Shown: positions 25,154-34,413 of the stretch, one piece after another
Numbering within the stretch: the first letter of the stretch is position 1
Layout: the number at the start of each line of letters is the position of its first letter
From: Streptomyces sp. NBC_00440
GTDB lineage: Bacteria; Actinomycetota; Actinomycetes; Streptomycetales; Streptomycetaceae
DNA length: 64,000 nucleotides
Assembly: GCF_036014215.1 (NCBI RefSeq)
Contig: NZ_CP107921.1
Coordinates: forward strand, 7,065,501 to 7,129,500
Direction of reading: 5' to 3'
Notes under the pieces: generated by a model
Databases searched by the model: none
Seen by the model: the letters and a program-made list of their open reading frames with translations, nothing else
Told to the model about the DNA's origin: nothing
Position numbers and translations under genes: made by a program

Positions 25154-27289
25154 TCAGCCGAGCAACCCGGCCGCCCGTGCCCAGCGGTACTTCGCGCCGA
25201 GTACCTCCACCGGTTTCTCCGTGGTGTACGGGTACGCGACGACTCCCCGTTCGTAGAGGTACTGGCAGGCCTCCTCGACTTCGACGTCGCCGGCGAGCGA
25301 CGCCACGACGGGCTTCTCGACGCCGCGCGCCCGGAACTCAGCGACGACACGCGCGGTCAGCTCGGCGAAGACCATCGGGGGAGTGACGATCGTGTGCCAG
25401 TAGCCCAGCACCAGCGCATGGATCCGCGGATCCTCCAGGCCGAGCCGGATCGTCGCCTCGTAGGTCGCCGGAGGTTCACCGCCGGTGATGTCGATGGGAT
25501 TCCCGGCGGCCCCGAACGGCGGGATGAACGCCTTGAACGCCGCGTCCAGATCCGGCGGGATCTCCATCAGCGACAGCCCGTTGTCGACGATCGCGTCCGA
25601 GAGCAGCACCCCCGAGCCCCCGGCCCCGGTGATGATGACGACGTTGTCGCCCCGGGGTGTGGGGAGCACGGGCAGCGCCCGCGCGTACTCCAGCATGTCG
25701 TTGAGCCCCGGCGCCCGGATGACTCCCGCCTGCCGCAGGATGTCCTCGTACACCGCGTCGTCACCGGCCAGCGCGCCGGTGTGCGACCCCGCCGCCCTGG
25801 CGCCCGCACTGGTGCGGCCCGCCTTCAGTACCACGACGGGCTTCTTCGGCACGGTCGCCCGTGCCGCCTCGACGAACGCCCGGCCGTCCTTGAGGTCCTC
25901 CAGATGCATGGCGATGCACTGGGTGTGCGGGTCCTCGCCGAACCAGGTGAGCAGATCGTCCTCGTCCAGGTCCGACTTGTTGCCGAGCCCCACGATGGCC
26001 GACACGCCGGTCTTCGTCGTGCGGGCGAACCCGAGGATGGCCATGCCGATCCCGCCGGACTGCGAGGTGAGCGCGACCCCGCCTCTGACGTCGTACGGCG
26101 TGCAGAACGTGGCGCACAGGTCCTGCCATGTCGAGTAGTAGCCGTAGATGTTCGGGCCCAGCAGCCGGACCCCGTACCGCTCGGCGACCGCCACGATCTC
26201 GTCCTGCAAGGCGTGTTCCCCGGTCTCGGCGAAGCCCGACGGGATCAGCACGGCGTTCGGTATGCCCTTGCGCCCGACCTCTTCGAGGGCGGCCGCGACG
26301 AACTTCGCGGGGATCGCGAAGACCGCCACATCCGGCTCACCGGGAACATCCATCACGCTCTTGTACGCCTTACGGCCGAGGATGTCATCGGCCTTGGGGT
26401 TCACCGGGTGGATCTCCCCGGCGAATCCGCCGTCGACGAGATTGCGCATCACCGAGTTGCCGATCTTGCCGTCCTCGTTGGAGGCGCCGATGACGGTGAC
26501 CGAGCGCGGCTCCATCAGCCGGCGCATCGAGGTGAGGATCTCGGCGCGGCTGTAGGCGCGCCGCGGCGTCACGGGCGACGGGTCGAGCAGGATCCGTACG
26601 TCGGCGGCCAGCACGCCGTCCGCGGACGCGAAGACCGGGTTGAGGTCGATCTCGGCGATCTCCGGGAAGTCGGCGGCCAGTCCGGAGACCCCGGTGATCA
26701 GCGAGGCGAGCGCCGCGCGGTCCACGGCAGCTCCGCCGCGCACCCCGCGGAGCACCTCGGCGGCCCGGACCGAGTCCAGCATCGACAGCGCGTCGTCGTG
26801 CGAGGCGGGTGCGAGGCGGAAGGTGATGTCCTTGAGCACCTCCACCAGCACCCCGCCGAGGCCGAAGGCCACGATCTTGCCGAAGGTCGGGTCGGTGACG
26901 GTGCCGACCAGTACCTCGGTGCCGGCCGGCACCATCTGCTGGACCTGGACGCCCCTGATGGCCGCCCGGGGGCTGTAGGCACGGGCGTGGGAGACGATCG
27001 ACGTGAAGGCGGTCCGCACCTCGGCGGCGGACCTCACCCCGACCCGCACCCCGCCCGCATCCGTCTTGTGCACGATGTCCGGCGAGACGATCTTCAGCAC
27101 CACCGGGAACCCGATCCGGTCGGCGAGGGCGACGGCCTCGTCCGCGCACTCGGCCAGCGCCTCGGCCGGGACCGGAATGCCGTACGCGTCGGCGACCACT
27201 TTCGCCTCGGGCGCGGTGAGCGCCCGGCGCCCCCCGGCCAGTGCGGCGTCGAGCACCGCCCGTACCGCCGCCTTGTCCTGCTGCCCCAT
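25154..27289 (-). CDS. Acyl-CoA synthetase (NDP-forming), beta-alpha fused
   Basis: 711 aa. The N-terminal half is the ATP-grasp (beta) domain (FPVVLKIVSPDIVHKTDAGG). The C-terminal half is the CoA-binding and ligase (alpha) part (SVTVIGASNEDGKIGNSV, then LTSQSGGIGMAI and GSHTGALAGDD carrying the probable phospho-His region). The order beta-then-alpha is reversed relative to many acetate-CoA ligases. It makes an acyl-CoA from a carboxylate, CoA and ATP with release of ADP. Its ATG overlaps the stop of the formyl-CoA transferase gene by one base (TGATG), so it is translationally coupled to it. An inferred role is priming or recycling CoA thioesters of oxalate or formate. Confidence 0.88.
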   Translation of the reverse strand: MGQQDKAAVRAVLDAALAGGRRALTAPEAKVVADAYGIPVPAEALAECADEAVALADRIGFPVVLKIVSPDIVHKTDAGGVRVGVRSAAEVRTAFTSIVSHARAYSPRAAIRGVQVQQMVPAGTEVLVGTVTDPTFGKIVAFGLGGVLVEVLKDITFRLAPASHDDALSMLDSVRAAEVLRGVRGGAAVDRAALASLITGVSGLAADFPEIAEIDLNPVFASADGVLAADVRILLDPSPVTPRRAYSRAEILTSMRRLMEPRSVTVIGASNEDGKIGNSVMRNLVDGGFAGEIHPVNPKADDILGRKAYKSVMDVPGEPDVAVFAIPAKFVAAALEEVGRKGIPNAVLIPSGFAETGEHALQDEIVAVAERYGVRLLGPNIYGYYSTWQDLCATFCTPYDVRGGVALTSQSGGIGMAILGFARTTKTGVSAIVGLGNKSDLDEDDLLTWFGEDPHTQCIAMHLEDLKDGRAFVEAARATVPKKPVVVLKAGRTSAGARAAGSHTGALAGDDAVYEDILRQAGVIRAPGLNDMLEYARALPVLPTPRGDNVVIITGAGGSGVLLSDAIVDNGLSLMEIPPDLDAAFKAFIPPFGAAGNPIDITGGEPPATYEATIRLGLEDPRIHALVLGYWHTIVTPPMVFAELTARVVAEFRARGVEKPVVASLAGDVEVEEACQYLYERGVVAYPYTTEKPVEVLGAKYRWARAAGLLG

Positions 27290-28518
27290 CAGATGACTCC
27301 GTCCGTCTTCAGCAGTCGCAGTTCCTCCTGGCCCAGGCCGAGTTCACCGGTGTACACCTCCGCGTTGTGCTCGCCGAGCAGCGGCGAGCTGCGCACATCG
27401 ACGGGGGAGTCCGAGAGCTTCAGCGGCGAGCCGACGGTGGTGAAGGTGCCGCGCTCGGGGTGTTCGACCTCGACCACGATCTCGTTCGCGGCGAGCGAGG
27501 TGTCCTCGATGATCTCCTTGGTGGAGAGGATCGGTCCGCAGGGCACGTTGTGGGCGTTGAGCTGGTCGAGCACCTCCCACTTGGGAAGGGTGGACGACCA
27601 CTCCTCGATCAGCTGGAACATCTTGCCGAGCTTGGGCAGGCGGGACTCCGGCGTGGCCCAGCCGGGGTCGTCGGCCAGCTCGGGCCGGCCGATCAGCCTG
27701 CTGATCGGCTGCCAGCCGACGGGCTGGACGATGACGTACACGTAGTCGTTGGGGCCGCCCGGCGCGCACTTGACGGCCCAGCCGGGCTGGCCGCCGCCGC
27801 TCGCGTTGCCGCTGCGCGGCACCTCGTCGCCGAAGTCGTCGTTCGGGTACTCGGCCAGCGGGCCGTGGGAGAGCCGCTGCTGGTCGCGCAGCTTCACCCG
27901 GCAGAGGTTCAGTACGGCGTGCTGCATCGCGACGTTGACGCGCTGGCCACGGCCGGTGTGCTCACGCTGGAAGAGCGCCGCGAGTATCCCTGCGACGAGG
28001 TGGATACCGGTGCCCGAGTCGCCGATCTGCGCTCCGGTGGCGAGCGGCGGACCGTCCTCGAAGCCGGTGGTGGACATCGACCCGCCCATGGCCTGGGCGA
28101 CGACCTCGTACGCCTTGAAGTTGGTGTAGGGGCCCTCGCCGAAGCCCTTGATGGAGGCGTAGACGATCCGCGGGTTGATCTCCTGGATCTTCTCCCAGGT
28201 GAAACCCATCCGGTCTACGGCGCCGGGACCGAAGTTCTCCACCATCACGTCCGACCGGCGGATCAGCTCGGTCAGGAGCTCCTTGCCGCGTTCGGACTTG
28301 GTGTTGAGGGTGATGCTGCGCTTGTTGCAGTTGAGCATCGTGAAGTAGAGCGAGTCGACATTGGGCAGATCCCGCAGCTGCTTGCGGGTGATGTCGCCGT
28401 GCGGCGCTTCGAGTTTGACGACATCGGCGCCGAGCCAGGCCAACAGCTGGGTGGCGGAGGGACCGGACTGGACGTGGGTCATGTCGAGGACGCGTACGCC
28501 CTCAAGAGCCTTGGTCAT
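27289..28518 (-). CDS. frc: Formyl-CoA:oxalate CoA-transferase (class III, CaiB/BaiF family)
   Basis: 409 aa, the usual length. The catalytic Asp that forms the aspartyl-CoA anhydride is D168 in [14 protein letters not shown], matching Asp169 of the Oxalobacter enzyme. Other family blocks are [31 protein letters not shown] and [16 protein letters not shown]. It moves CoA from formyl-CoA to oxalate, producing oxalyl-CoA and formate. ATG 28518 lies 11 bp downstream of the ThDP enzyme stop, and the gene overlaps the acyl-CoA synthetase gene by one base. Other CoA acceptors are possible for this family, but the surrounding genes fit oxalate well. Confidence 0.88.
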   Translation of the reverse strand: MTKALEGVRVLDMTHVQSGPSATQLLAWLGADVVKLEAPHGDITRKQLRDLPNVDSLYFTMLNCNKRSITLNTKSERGKELLTELIRRSDVMVENFGPGAVDRMGFTWEKIQEINPRIVYASIKGFGEGPYTNFKAYEVVAQAMGGSMSTTGFEDGPPLATGAQIGDSGTGIHLVAGILAALFQREHTGRGQRVNVAMQHAVLNLCRVKLRDQQRLSHGPLAEYPNDDFGDEVPRSGNASGGGQPGWAVKCAPGGPNDYVYVIVQPVGWQPISRLIGRPELADDPGWATPESRLPKLGKMFQLIEEWSSTLPKWEVLDQLNAHNVPCGPILSTKEIIEDTSLAANEIVVEVEHPERGTFTTVGSPLKLSDSPVDVRSSPLLGEHNAEVYTGELGLGQEELRLLKTDGVI

Positions 28519-28529
28519 GGCGGGGCTCC

Positions 28530-30212
28530 CTACTTGTACATGGTCTGGTTCACGGTTCCGGGTGCGTACGCGTCCGGGTCGACCCAGACGTTGATGAGGG
28601 AGGGCTTGCCCGACTCGCGGGCGCGCCGCAGCGCCGGGCCGATGCCGGCCGGGTCGCGGACCTCCTCGCCGTGGCCGCCGAGCATCCGGGCGAACTCGTC
28701 GTAGCGGACGTCTCCGAGTGTGTTGCCGACGCGCTCGCGCTCCGGGCCGTACTTCTGCGCCTGGCCGTAACGGATTTGGTTCATCGACGAGTTGTTGCCG
28801 ACGATTCCGACGAAGGGCAGGTTGTAGCGGACCAGCGTCTCGAAGTCCCAGCCGGTGAGCGAGAACGCGCCGTCCCCGAAGAGCGCCACGACCTCCTTGT
28901 CCGGCCGTGCCTTCTTCGCGGCGAGCACAAAGGGGATGCCGACGCCGAGCGTGCCCAGCGGGCCCGGATCCATCCAGTGGCCGGGCGACTTGGGCTGCAC
29001 GACCTGCCCGGAGAACGTGACGATGTCGCCGCCGTCGCCGATGTAGATCGAATCCTCGGTGAGGAAGTCGTTGATCTCGCTGACCAGGCGGTACGGGTGG
29101 ATGGGCGAGGCATCCGACTTCAGCGACGGCAGCCGCTTCTCGATCGCCACTTGCTCGGCGGCCCGCAGCTCGTCCAGCCAGGCCTTCCGCCCGACCGCAC
29201 CACCGTTGACCCGGCCGGACGCCGCCTCGGTGACGGACTTCAGGATGAGCCCCGCGTCGCCGACGAGCCCGAGGTCGATGTCCCGGTTCTTGCCGACCGT
29301 GCGGTAGTCGAGATCGATCTGGACCACGGTGGCGTCCGGCGAGAGGCGCTTCCCGTACCCCATCCGGAAGTCGAAGGGGGTGCCCACGATGACGATGAGA
29401 TCGGCGTTGGAGAAGGCGTAGCGCCTGGAGAGCTGGAAGTGGTGCGGGTCGCCGGGCGGCAGTGTCCCGCGCCCCGCGCCGTTCATGTACGCGGGGACAT
29501 TGAGCGTACGGACGAGCTCGACCGCCGATTCGGTGGCCCGGGTGGTCCACACCTGGCTGCCGAGCAGGATCGCCGGCCTCTCCGCGTGGACGAGGAGATC
29601 GGCGAGCTTCTCGATGCCGGCCGGATCACCGGCCGAGCGGGTCGACGCGCGGTACCGGCCGGCCTGCGGGACGCGGGCCTGTGCGGCCGGCACCTTGGCG
29701 TCGAGCACATCGCGCGGGATCTCCAGGAACGACGGGCCCGGCGCGCCGTTGTAGCACTCGCGGAAGGCCATCGAGACCAGGTCGGCGGCGCGTGCGGTGT
29801 GCGGCACGGTGGCGGCGAACTTGGTGATCGGCGTCATCATGTCGACGTGCGGGAGGTCCTGGAGGGACCCCATCCGGTGCTGGCTCAGCGCTCCCTGACC
29901 ACCGATCAGCAGCATGGGCGACTCGGCCCGGAACGCGTTGGCGACACCGGTCACGGCATCGGTCGTGCCGGGGCCCGCTGTGACGACGGCGCAGCCCGGC
30001 TTGCCGGTGATGCGCGCGTAGCCGTCGGCGGCGTGGGCGGCGACCTGCTCATGGCGGACATCGACCACTTCGATGCCCTCGTCCACACAGCCGTCGTAGA
30101 TGTCGATGATGTGGCCACCGCAGAGGGTGTAGACGACGTCGACACCCTCCGCTTTGAGCGCCTTGGCGACCAAGTGCCCACCGGAGATGAGGTCCTGGCT
30201 GGGGTCGGGCAT
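28530..30212 (-). CDS. ThDP-dependent decarboxylase, oxalyl-CoA decarboxylase or 2-hydroxyacyl-CoA lyase type
   Basis: 560 aa with the three-domain ThDP fold. The cofactor-activating Glu is in [18 protein letters not shown] and the ThDP/Mg motif runs from [15 protein letters not shown] to GNNSS. First gene of the operon with frc, so oxalyl-CoA to formyl-CoA plus CO2 is the natural reading. However, the segment equivalent to the CoA-contacting Tyr-Glu of Oxalobacter Oxc reads QDLPHVDMM here, and the C-terminal half looks partly acetolactate-synthase-like. A 2-hydroxyacyl-CoA lyase activity is therefore a real alternative. The Shine-Dalgarno is weak. A palindromic operator candidate lies 60 bp upstream in the divergent region. 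Confidence 0.75.
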   Translation of the reverse strand: MPDPSQDLISGGHLVAKALKAEGVDVVYTLCGGHIIDIYDGCVDEGIEVVDVRHEQVAAHAADGYARITGKPGCAVVTAGPGTTDAVTGVANAFRAESPMLLIGGQGALSQHRMGSLQDLPHVDMMTPITKFAATVPHTARAADLVSMAFRECYNGAPGPSFLEIPRDVLDAKVPAAQARVPQAGRYRASTRSAGDPAGIEKLADLLVHAERPAILLGSQVWTTRATESAVELVRTLNVPAYMNGAGRGTLPPGDPHHFQLSRRYAFSNADLIVIVGTPFDFRMGYGKRLSPDATVVQIDLDYRTVGKNRDIDLGLVGDAGLILKSVTEAASGRVNGGAVGRKAWLDELRAAEQVAIEKRLPSLKSDASPIHPYRLVSEINDFLTEDSIYIGDGGDIVTFSGQVVQPKSPGHWMDPGPLGTLGVGIPFVLAAKKARPDKEVVALFGDGAFSLTGWDFETLVRYNLPFVGIVGNNSSMNQIRYGQAQKYGPERERVGNTLGDVRYDEFARMLGGHGEEVRDPAGIGPALRRARESGKPSLINVWVDPDAYAPGTVNQTMYK

Positions 30213-30271
30213 GGCGAAGTCCGTTCCCTTCGTAGGGGTACTGGAGCTCTGCTGGAGCTGCGCGCAGATTG

Positions 30272-30295
30272 CATACAGTCGACGAATACTGTATG
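30272..30295. promoter_or_regulatory. Candidate GntR operator between divergent oxalate and succinyl-CoA-ligase-like units
   Basis: CATACAGT (30272-30279) and ACTGTATG (30288-30295) form a perfect 8-bp-arm palindrome with an 8-nt spacer. It lies between the operon starting at 30212 (-) and the genes starting at 30378 (+), so one site could serve both. The core matches the sites at 20399 and 21583. Confidence 0.7.
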
Positions 30296-30377
30296 AACCT
30301 TGTTATCCCTCATCCGGTGGGTGGTGTCCAGGGGGCGTGCGGCACTTTCCTTCACAGCACAGGGAGCAGGTACGGGC

Positions 30378-31598
30378 ATGGATCTGTACGAGCACCAGGC
30401 AAGGGAACTCTTCAAGGCGCACGGCATCCCGGTACCGGACGCGGCGGTCGTCGCCGCCCCGCGCGAGGCGCGTGCGGCCGCGGAACTCCTCGGCGGACGC
30501 GTCGTCGTCAAGGCCCAGGTGAAGACCGGCGGCCGGGGCAGGGCGGGCGGTGTGAAACTCGCGGCGGACCCGGCGGCAGCAGAATTGACAACCCGTCAGA
30601 TGCTCGCCATGGACATCAAGGGCCACCCCGTCCGCAAGGTGATGCTGGCCCGGCCGGCCGACATCGAGGCGCAGTACTACGTGAGTTACGTCCTCGACCG
30701 CGCGGCGGGGACCTTCGTCGCCATCGGATCGGCCGACGGCGGTACGGAGATCGAGGAGACCGCGGCGGCCAGGCCCGACGCGGTGGTCAGGATCCCCGTC
30801 GATCCGGCCGAAGGCGTCACCGCGGCCAAGGCCGCGGCGATGGCACTCGCCGCCGGGCTGCCGGCCGGGGCCGCCGGCGTGCTCCAGCGGCTCTGGCAGG
30901 TCATGGTCCGCGAGGACGCCCTGCTGGTGGAGGTCAATCCGCTCGTACGGACCACCGGCGGCGGGCTGCTCGCCCTCGACGGAAAGGTCACCATCGACGA
31001 CAACGCCCGCTTCCGGCAGACGCGTTGGGGCGCCGACGAAACCGATCCGTACGGTGGTCCGCTGGAAGCACAGGCCCGGGCCAAGGGACTCAACTACGTC
31101 CGGCTCGACGGCCGGGTCGGCATCATCGGCAACGGCGCGGGCCTGGTCATGTCGACCCTCGACGTCGTCGCCGGCTGCGGCGCCCGGCCTGCCGACTTCC
31201 TCGACATCGGAGGTGGTGCGTCGGCCCGCGTGATGGCCGACGCACTCGCACTCGTCCTCTCCGACCCCCAGGTGAAGTCGGTCCTCGTCAATGTCTTCGG
31301 CGGCATCACCGCCTGCGACGCGGTGGCCGAGGGCATCGTCCAGGCCCTGGAGTCGGTCGAGGTGACCAAGCCGCTGGTCGTACGGCTCGACGGCAACAGC
31401 GCCGCAGCGGGCCGCGCGATCCTCGACCGGCGCGCACACCCTCTCGTCCAGCAGGTCACCACGATGGACGGCGCGGCCCGCCGGGCAGCCGCCCTCGCGG
31501 GCGCCGGCGCACCCGCCGACGCCGTACCCGCCAATGCCACGCCCGCCGATGCCCTCACCGGCGTCCGCGCCGTGGCCCACACCGACCCGGGAGCCTGA
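30378..31598 (+). CDS. Succinate-CoA ligase beta-subunit homologue (second copy type)
   Basis: 406 aa. The ATP-grasp fold begins [20 protein letters not shown] and has the nucleotide segment [12 protein letters not shown]. The C-terminal CoA-ligase part contains [16 protein letters not shown]. The tail after about residue 375 is Ala/Pro-rich and unlike housekeeping SucC. The start is ATG 30378. It precedes the alpha subunit by one base and diverges from the oxalate operon across a shared palindrome. TCA-cycle genes are absent from this region, so this pair is probably a dedicated CoA ligase of the island (for example for oxalate, formate or succinate recycling) rather than the TCA enzyme; the reaction is inferred. 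Confidence 0.88.
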   Translation: MDLYEHQARELFKAHGIPVPDAAVVAAPREARAAAELLGGRVVVKAQVKTGGRGRAGGVKLAADPAAAELTTRQMLAMDIKGHPVRKVMLARPADIEAQYYVSYVLDRAAGTFVAIGSADGGTEIEETAAARPDAVVRIPVDPAEGVTAAKAAAMALAAGLPAGAAGVLQRLWQVMVREDALLVEVNPLVRTTGGGLLALDGKVTIDDNARFRQTRWGADETDPYGGPLEAQARAKGLNYVRLDGRVGIIGNGAGLVMSTLDVVAGCGARPADFLDIGGGASARVMADALALVLSDPQVKSVLVNVFGGITACDAVAEGIVQALESVEVTKPLVVRLDGNSAAAGRAILDRRAHPLVQQVTTMDGAARRAAALAGAGAPADAVPANATPADALTGVRAVAHTDPGA

Positions 31599-31599
31599 G

Positions 31600-32553
31600 A
31601 TGGCCATCTTCCTCACCGCGGAGAGCAAGGTACTCGTCCAGGGCATGACCGGCACCGAAGGCATGAAGCACACCCGGCGCATGCTCGCCGCGGGGACGCG
31701 CGTCGTCGGCGGCGTCAACCCGCGCAAGGCCGGACTGCCGGTCGACTTCGACGGTGTGACCGTCCCCGTCTTCGGCTCGGTGCGCGAGGGCATCGAGGCC
31801 ACCGGAGCCGACGTCACCGTCGTCTTCGTCCCGCCGCCCTCCGCGGGCGCCGCGGTCGCCGAGGCCGCCGACGGGGGGATCGGCCTCGCCGTCGTCATCA
31901 CGGAGGGCATCCCCGTACACGACGCGGTGGTCTTCACTTCCTACGCCGAAAACCGGGGCACCCGGGTCATCGGACCGAACTGTCCGGGCCTGATCAGCCC
32001 CGGACAGTCCAACGCCGGCATCATCCCCGCCGACATCGCCGGCACGCCCGGCCGGATCGGGCTGGTCTCCAAGTCCGGCACGCTCACCTACCAGCTGATG
32101 TACGAGCTGCGCGACGAGGGCTTCTCCTCGGCGGTGGGCATCGGCGGAGACCCTGTCATCGGCACCACGCACATCGACTGCCTCGCGGCGTTCCAGGACG
32201 ACCCGGACACCGAACTGATCGTCCTGATCGGGGAGATCGGCGGCGACGCCGAGGAGCGGGCCGCCGCATACATCGCCGGGCACATCACGAAACCCGTGGT
32301 CGGCTACATCGCGGGCTTCACCGCTCCGGAGGGCCGGACCATGGGACATGCCGGAGCGATCGTCTCCGGCTCGTCGGGAACCGCCCAGGCCAAGACGGCA
32401 GCCCTCGAAGCGGCGGGTGTGAGCGTCGGTTCGACCCCTTCGGAGGCCGCGGAACTGGTCCTGGCGCGCCTCGCGGCCCTGCGGGGCACGGCGCCTGGCA
32501 GTGCTCTGACAGCTCCAGCCGTGACCGCCCCCGGGAGCCTCCTCGGACACTGA
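31600..32553 (+). CDS. Succinate-CoA ligase alpha-subunit homologue (second copy type)
   Basis: 317 aa. The CoA-binding Rossmann domain starts at [20 protein letters not shown], followed by [14 protein letters not shown]. The phosphorylated His is H250 in [10 protein letters not shown], equivalent to the active-site His of E. coli SucD, so it should be catalytically competent. The ATG at 31600 is one base after the beta-subunit stop. The C-terminus has an extension rich in Ala, Thr and Pro. It works as a heteromer with the upstream gene product. Confidence 0.9.
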   Translation: MAIFLTAESKVLVQGMTGTEGMKHTRRMLAAGTRVVGGVNPRKAGLPVDFDGVTVPVFGSVREGIEATGADVTVVFVPPPSAGAAVAEAADGGIGLAVVITEGIPVHDAVVFTSYAENRGTRVIGPNCPGLISPGQSNAGIIPADIAGTPGRIGLVSKSGTLTYQLMYELRDEGFSSAVGIGGDPVIGTTHIDCLAAFQDDPDTELIVLIGEIGGDAEERAAAYIAGHITKPVVGYIAGFTAPEGRTMGHAGAIVSGSSGTAQAKTAALEAAGVSVGSTPSEAAELVLARLAALRGTAPGSALTAPAVTAPGSLLGH

Positions 32554-32729
32554 CGGTGCGCACGCTGTTACGCATGGTGCCGTCGGCGCTGAGGAGCCGC
32601 CGAACGGCGCAGGGCCGCGCCCCGGGGCCAGCCGCTGACCACGGCAAACACAGGTGAAGGCGACCGCAAACCCCTGGTATTGTTGTTCTTGTCGCCGCGG
32701 GGAACAAAGCCGTGGCCGACAGACACCTT

Positions 32730-32814
32730 GTCCGGGTGGCGGAATGGCAGACGCGCTAGCTTGAGGTGCTAGTGCCCTTTATCGGGCGTGGGGGTTCAAG
32801 TCCCCCCTCGGACA
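32730..32814 (+). tRNA. tRNA-Leu (anticodon GAG)
   Basis: An 85-nt gene. The acceptor stem GTCCGGG pairs with CTCGGAC with one G-U pair. The anticodon stem CTAGC/GCTAG encloses loop TTGAGGT, giving anticodon GAG. A long variable arm (GCCCTTTATCGGGC) marks a class II tRNA, and the T-arm is GGGGGTTCAAGTCCCCC. The 3' CCA is not encoded. No integrase or direct repeat is seen beside it. Confidence 0.96.
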
Positions 32815-32817
32815 CTT

Positions 32818-32858
32818 TGAGCAGTGAAGCTGAGCAGTAAAGCTTTGAGCAATGAAGA
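32818..32858. repeat. Three imperfect 13-14-bp tandem repeats after the tRNA
   Basis: TGAGCAGTGAAGC, TGAGCAGTAAAGCT and TTGAGCAATGAAGA follow each other directly between the tRNA 3' end and the terminator stem. They are richer in AT than the surrounding DNA. Confidence 0.65.
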
Positions 32859-32903
32859 GACGGGTGGTGTGGGCCGGATATCCGGCCCGCACCACCCGTC
32901 TCT
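32856..32903. terminator. Strong terminator of tRNA-Leu
   Basis: Arms 32856-32879 and 32880-32903 are reverse complements over 24 bp with a single G-U pair, centred on GGAT/ATCC. It is followed by CTCTGTGTTCC. It probably also ends the convergent SPW-protein transcript. Confidence 0.85.
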
Positions 32904-32947
32904 CTGTGTTCCCCGTTTCTTCTGCTTTCGCTGGACGTCACGTCACC

Positions 32948-33463
32948 TCAGTCGGCGCGGTCGGGTCGGCTTGCGCGACTGAGCCGGCTTGCTCCCCTGG
33001 TGCCCATGGAGCCGCCGGTGGTGTGGGCGTGACGACTGCGCCTTGCCGCTACGACGGTGCACACCAACCCGAGTAGGGCGGTGACGCCTCCGATGACCGC
33101 GTTGCTCCAGATGATGCCCTTGTCCGGATGGCTGCCCACGACCCATGGGGCAACAACCAGCCAGGCGCCCATCACGACCATGGCCCAGCTGAGGCCGTAC
33201 ATCCGCTCCGGCATGATGGTGAATCCGAGGCCCAGCAGGGCGATCGCGATGCCCATGATGAGGTTGTGCGTCGTCAGCGCCGACTGGGTGCTCGAAAAGT
33301 GGATCACCCACGCGGACACCGCGCAGTACACGCCGACGAGAAACACCGGCCCGTCCACGAGTGCCACATCGCGCCCGCCGAGCATCCGGTCATACCGGGC
33401 CCGCATCTCTGGGACGTCGGGGTGGGTTGCTAGATCGCCTCTTGTGTGTGAGACGTCGGCCAT
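32948..33463 (-). CDS. SPW-repeat membrane protein
   Basis: 171 aa. A soluble N-terminal stretch (ATHPDVPEMRARYDRMLGG) precedes four hydrophobic helices arranged as two repeats. The second repeat contains the SPW-type pattern LSWAMVVMGAWLVVAPWVVG followed by the segment SNAVIGGVTALLGLV. The C-terminus is basic and Ser/Arg-rich. Function of the family is unknown; it is common in actinobacteria and cyanobacteria. ATG 33463 has AAGGAGG 9 nt upstream. An inverted repeat GCGCTTT/AAAGCGC (33545-33571) lies about 80 bp upstream and may be regulatory. Confidence 0.85.
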   Translation of the reverse strand: MADVSHTRGDLATHPDVPEMRARYDRMLGGRDVALVDGPVFLVGVYCAVSAWVIHFSSTQSALTTHNLIMGIAIALLGLGFTIMPERMYGLSWAMVVMGAWLVVAPWVVGSHPDKGIIWSNAVIGGVTALLGLVCTVVAARRSRHAHTTGGSMGTRGASRLSRASRPDRAD

Positions 33464-33544
33464 GCGACTCGCCTCCTTCTCTGCTGCAAGTCCGACCGCG
33501 TTTGCACGGCTGAGCCGCGCAAGTTCCATTTTGCGCCTGTTTGT

Positions 33545-33590
33545 GCGCTTTGTATAGGCAAGATAAAGCGCCCAGGATCTGTGGTCCTGG
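33545..33590. promoter_or_regulatory. Two adjacent inverted repeats between the sortase and SPW genes
   Basis: GCGCTTT (33545-33551) pairs with AAAGCGC (33565-33571), spacer 13 nt, in AT-rich DNA typical of a promoter. Next to it CCAGGA (33572-33577) pairs with TCCTGG (33585-33590), a weak hairpin that may end the sortase transcript. Both assignments are tentative. Confidence 0.35.
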
Positions 33591-33627
33591 CTCCTTGGGG
33601 CAAAGGCCTGCGGGCTGGGCCAGTTGG

Positions 33628-34284
33628 TCAGCGCAGCGTGGCGAAGACGATCAGGTTGTTCACCGGGTGACCCTGCGCGTCGAACGATCCGTCGCAGGTG
33701 ATCAGGCGCAGGGCGCGGTCCGTGGTCTTGCCGTAGACCTGGTCGGTCGGGAACGCCTTCTTGCTGACGCTCTCCGTGCCGGTGACCGTGAAGTGGGCCG
33801 TCTTGCCCAGTTTGTTGCGGACGGCGATGTCCGCGCCTTTGTGGATCTTCCTGAGGTCGTGGAAGACGGCCCTGCCGTAGCGGGTGTCGTTGTGGCCGAT
33901 CAGGACGGCGGCTCCCTTTTCGCCGGGGGTGACGCTGCCCGTGTACCAGCCCGCGGTCATGCCTTTGTCCGCCGGCGGGACCTCGACCGTGCGGTCCGCG
34001 TTGAGACCGAGCTGCAGCAGCGAACTCGTCACCCCGATCGACGGGATCGACACCTCCGTCGGGGGCGAGGGCTGCTTCGTGTCCGTCTTGGTGTCTGTTT
34101 TGGTGTCGGTCGCGGTGCTCTTGCCTGCGTCGGAGCCCGACGCCGTACTCGCCGTGCCGGCGGGTTTGTGCCCCGCTGAGTCCGAGGAGCCGGACGAACA
34201 GCCCGTGAGCGCTGCCAGGGTGAGGCAGACGGCTGCTGCGGGCAGTGCGGCGGATCGCCATATCGGCTGGTGCGTACGGGACAT
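33628..34284 (-). CDS. Class F-type sortase, lipoprotein-anchored
   Basis: 218 aa. An N-terminal signal ends in the lipobox LTGC with C29 as the lipidated residue. A low-complexity linker (repeats of TDTK) precedes the sortase barrel. The catalytic His is H131 (AAVLIGHNDT) and the catalytic Cys is C197 (LRLITCDGSF); the usual partner Arg is not obvious, with R218 at the extreme C-terminus as the best candidate. ATG 34284 has GGAG 6 nt upstream. It lies 129 bp downstream of, and on the same strand as, a secreted protein with a C-terminal membrane anchor, a probable substrate. Confidence 0.88.
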   Translation of the reverse strand: MSRTHQPIWRSAALPAAAVCLTLAALTGCSSGSSDSAGHKPAGTASTASGSDAGKSTATDTKTDTKTDTKQPSPPTEVSIPSIGVTSSLLQLGLNADRTVEVPPADKGMTAGWYTGSVTPGEKGAAVLIGHNDTRYGRAVFHDLRKIHKGADIAVRNKLGKTAHFTVTGTESVSKKAFPTDQVYGKTTDRALRLITCDGSFDAQGHPVNNLIVFATLR

Positions 34285-34413
34285 GAGGGCTCCAGGACGT
34301 TCAGGGCTACAGGAGAGCGGTACGGGGCTGGGTGAGTACAGGGGCACCGGCGAGGGCGCGGACGCAGGCAGTGGCGCCGCCCGGTGACGGACGGCGCCAC
34401 TGCTGGGGGTGCG

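Noticed and set aside
24023..27745. Very long + strand open frame (about 1240 codons) opposite the antiporter, acyl-CoA synthetase and formyl-CoA transferase genes
   Set aside because: It is the antisense shadow of GC-rich codons. Its composition is His/Arg/Asp-rich without domains, and the three - strand genes opposite it have clear catalytic motifs.
30378..32553. Housekeeping TCA-cycle succinyl-CoA ligase
   Set aside because: The tails are divergent and Ala/Pro-rich, and the genes share an operator-like palindrome with the oxalate operon. A dedicated role is more likely, though the housekeeping option is not excluded.
32730..32903. tRNA-Leu as an integration site of a mobile island
   Set aside because: No integrase gene and no direct repeat of the tRNA 3' end was found downstream; the next genes are ordinary chromosomal ones.
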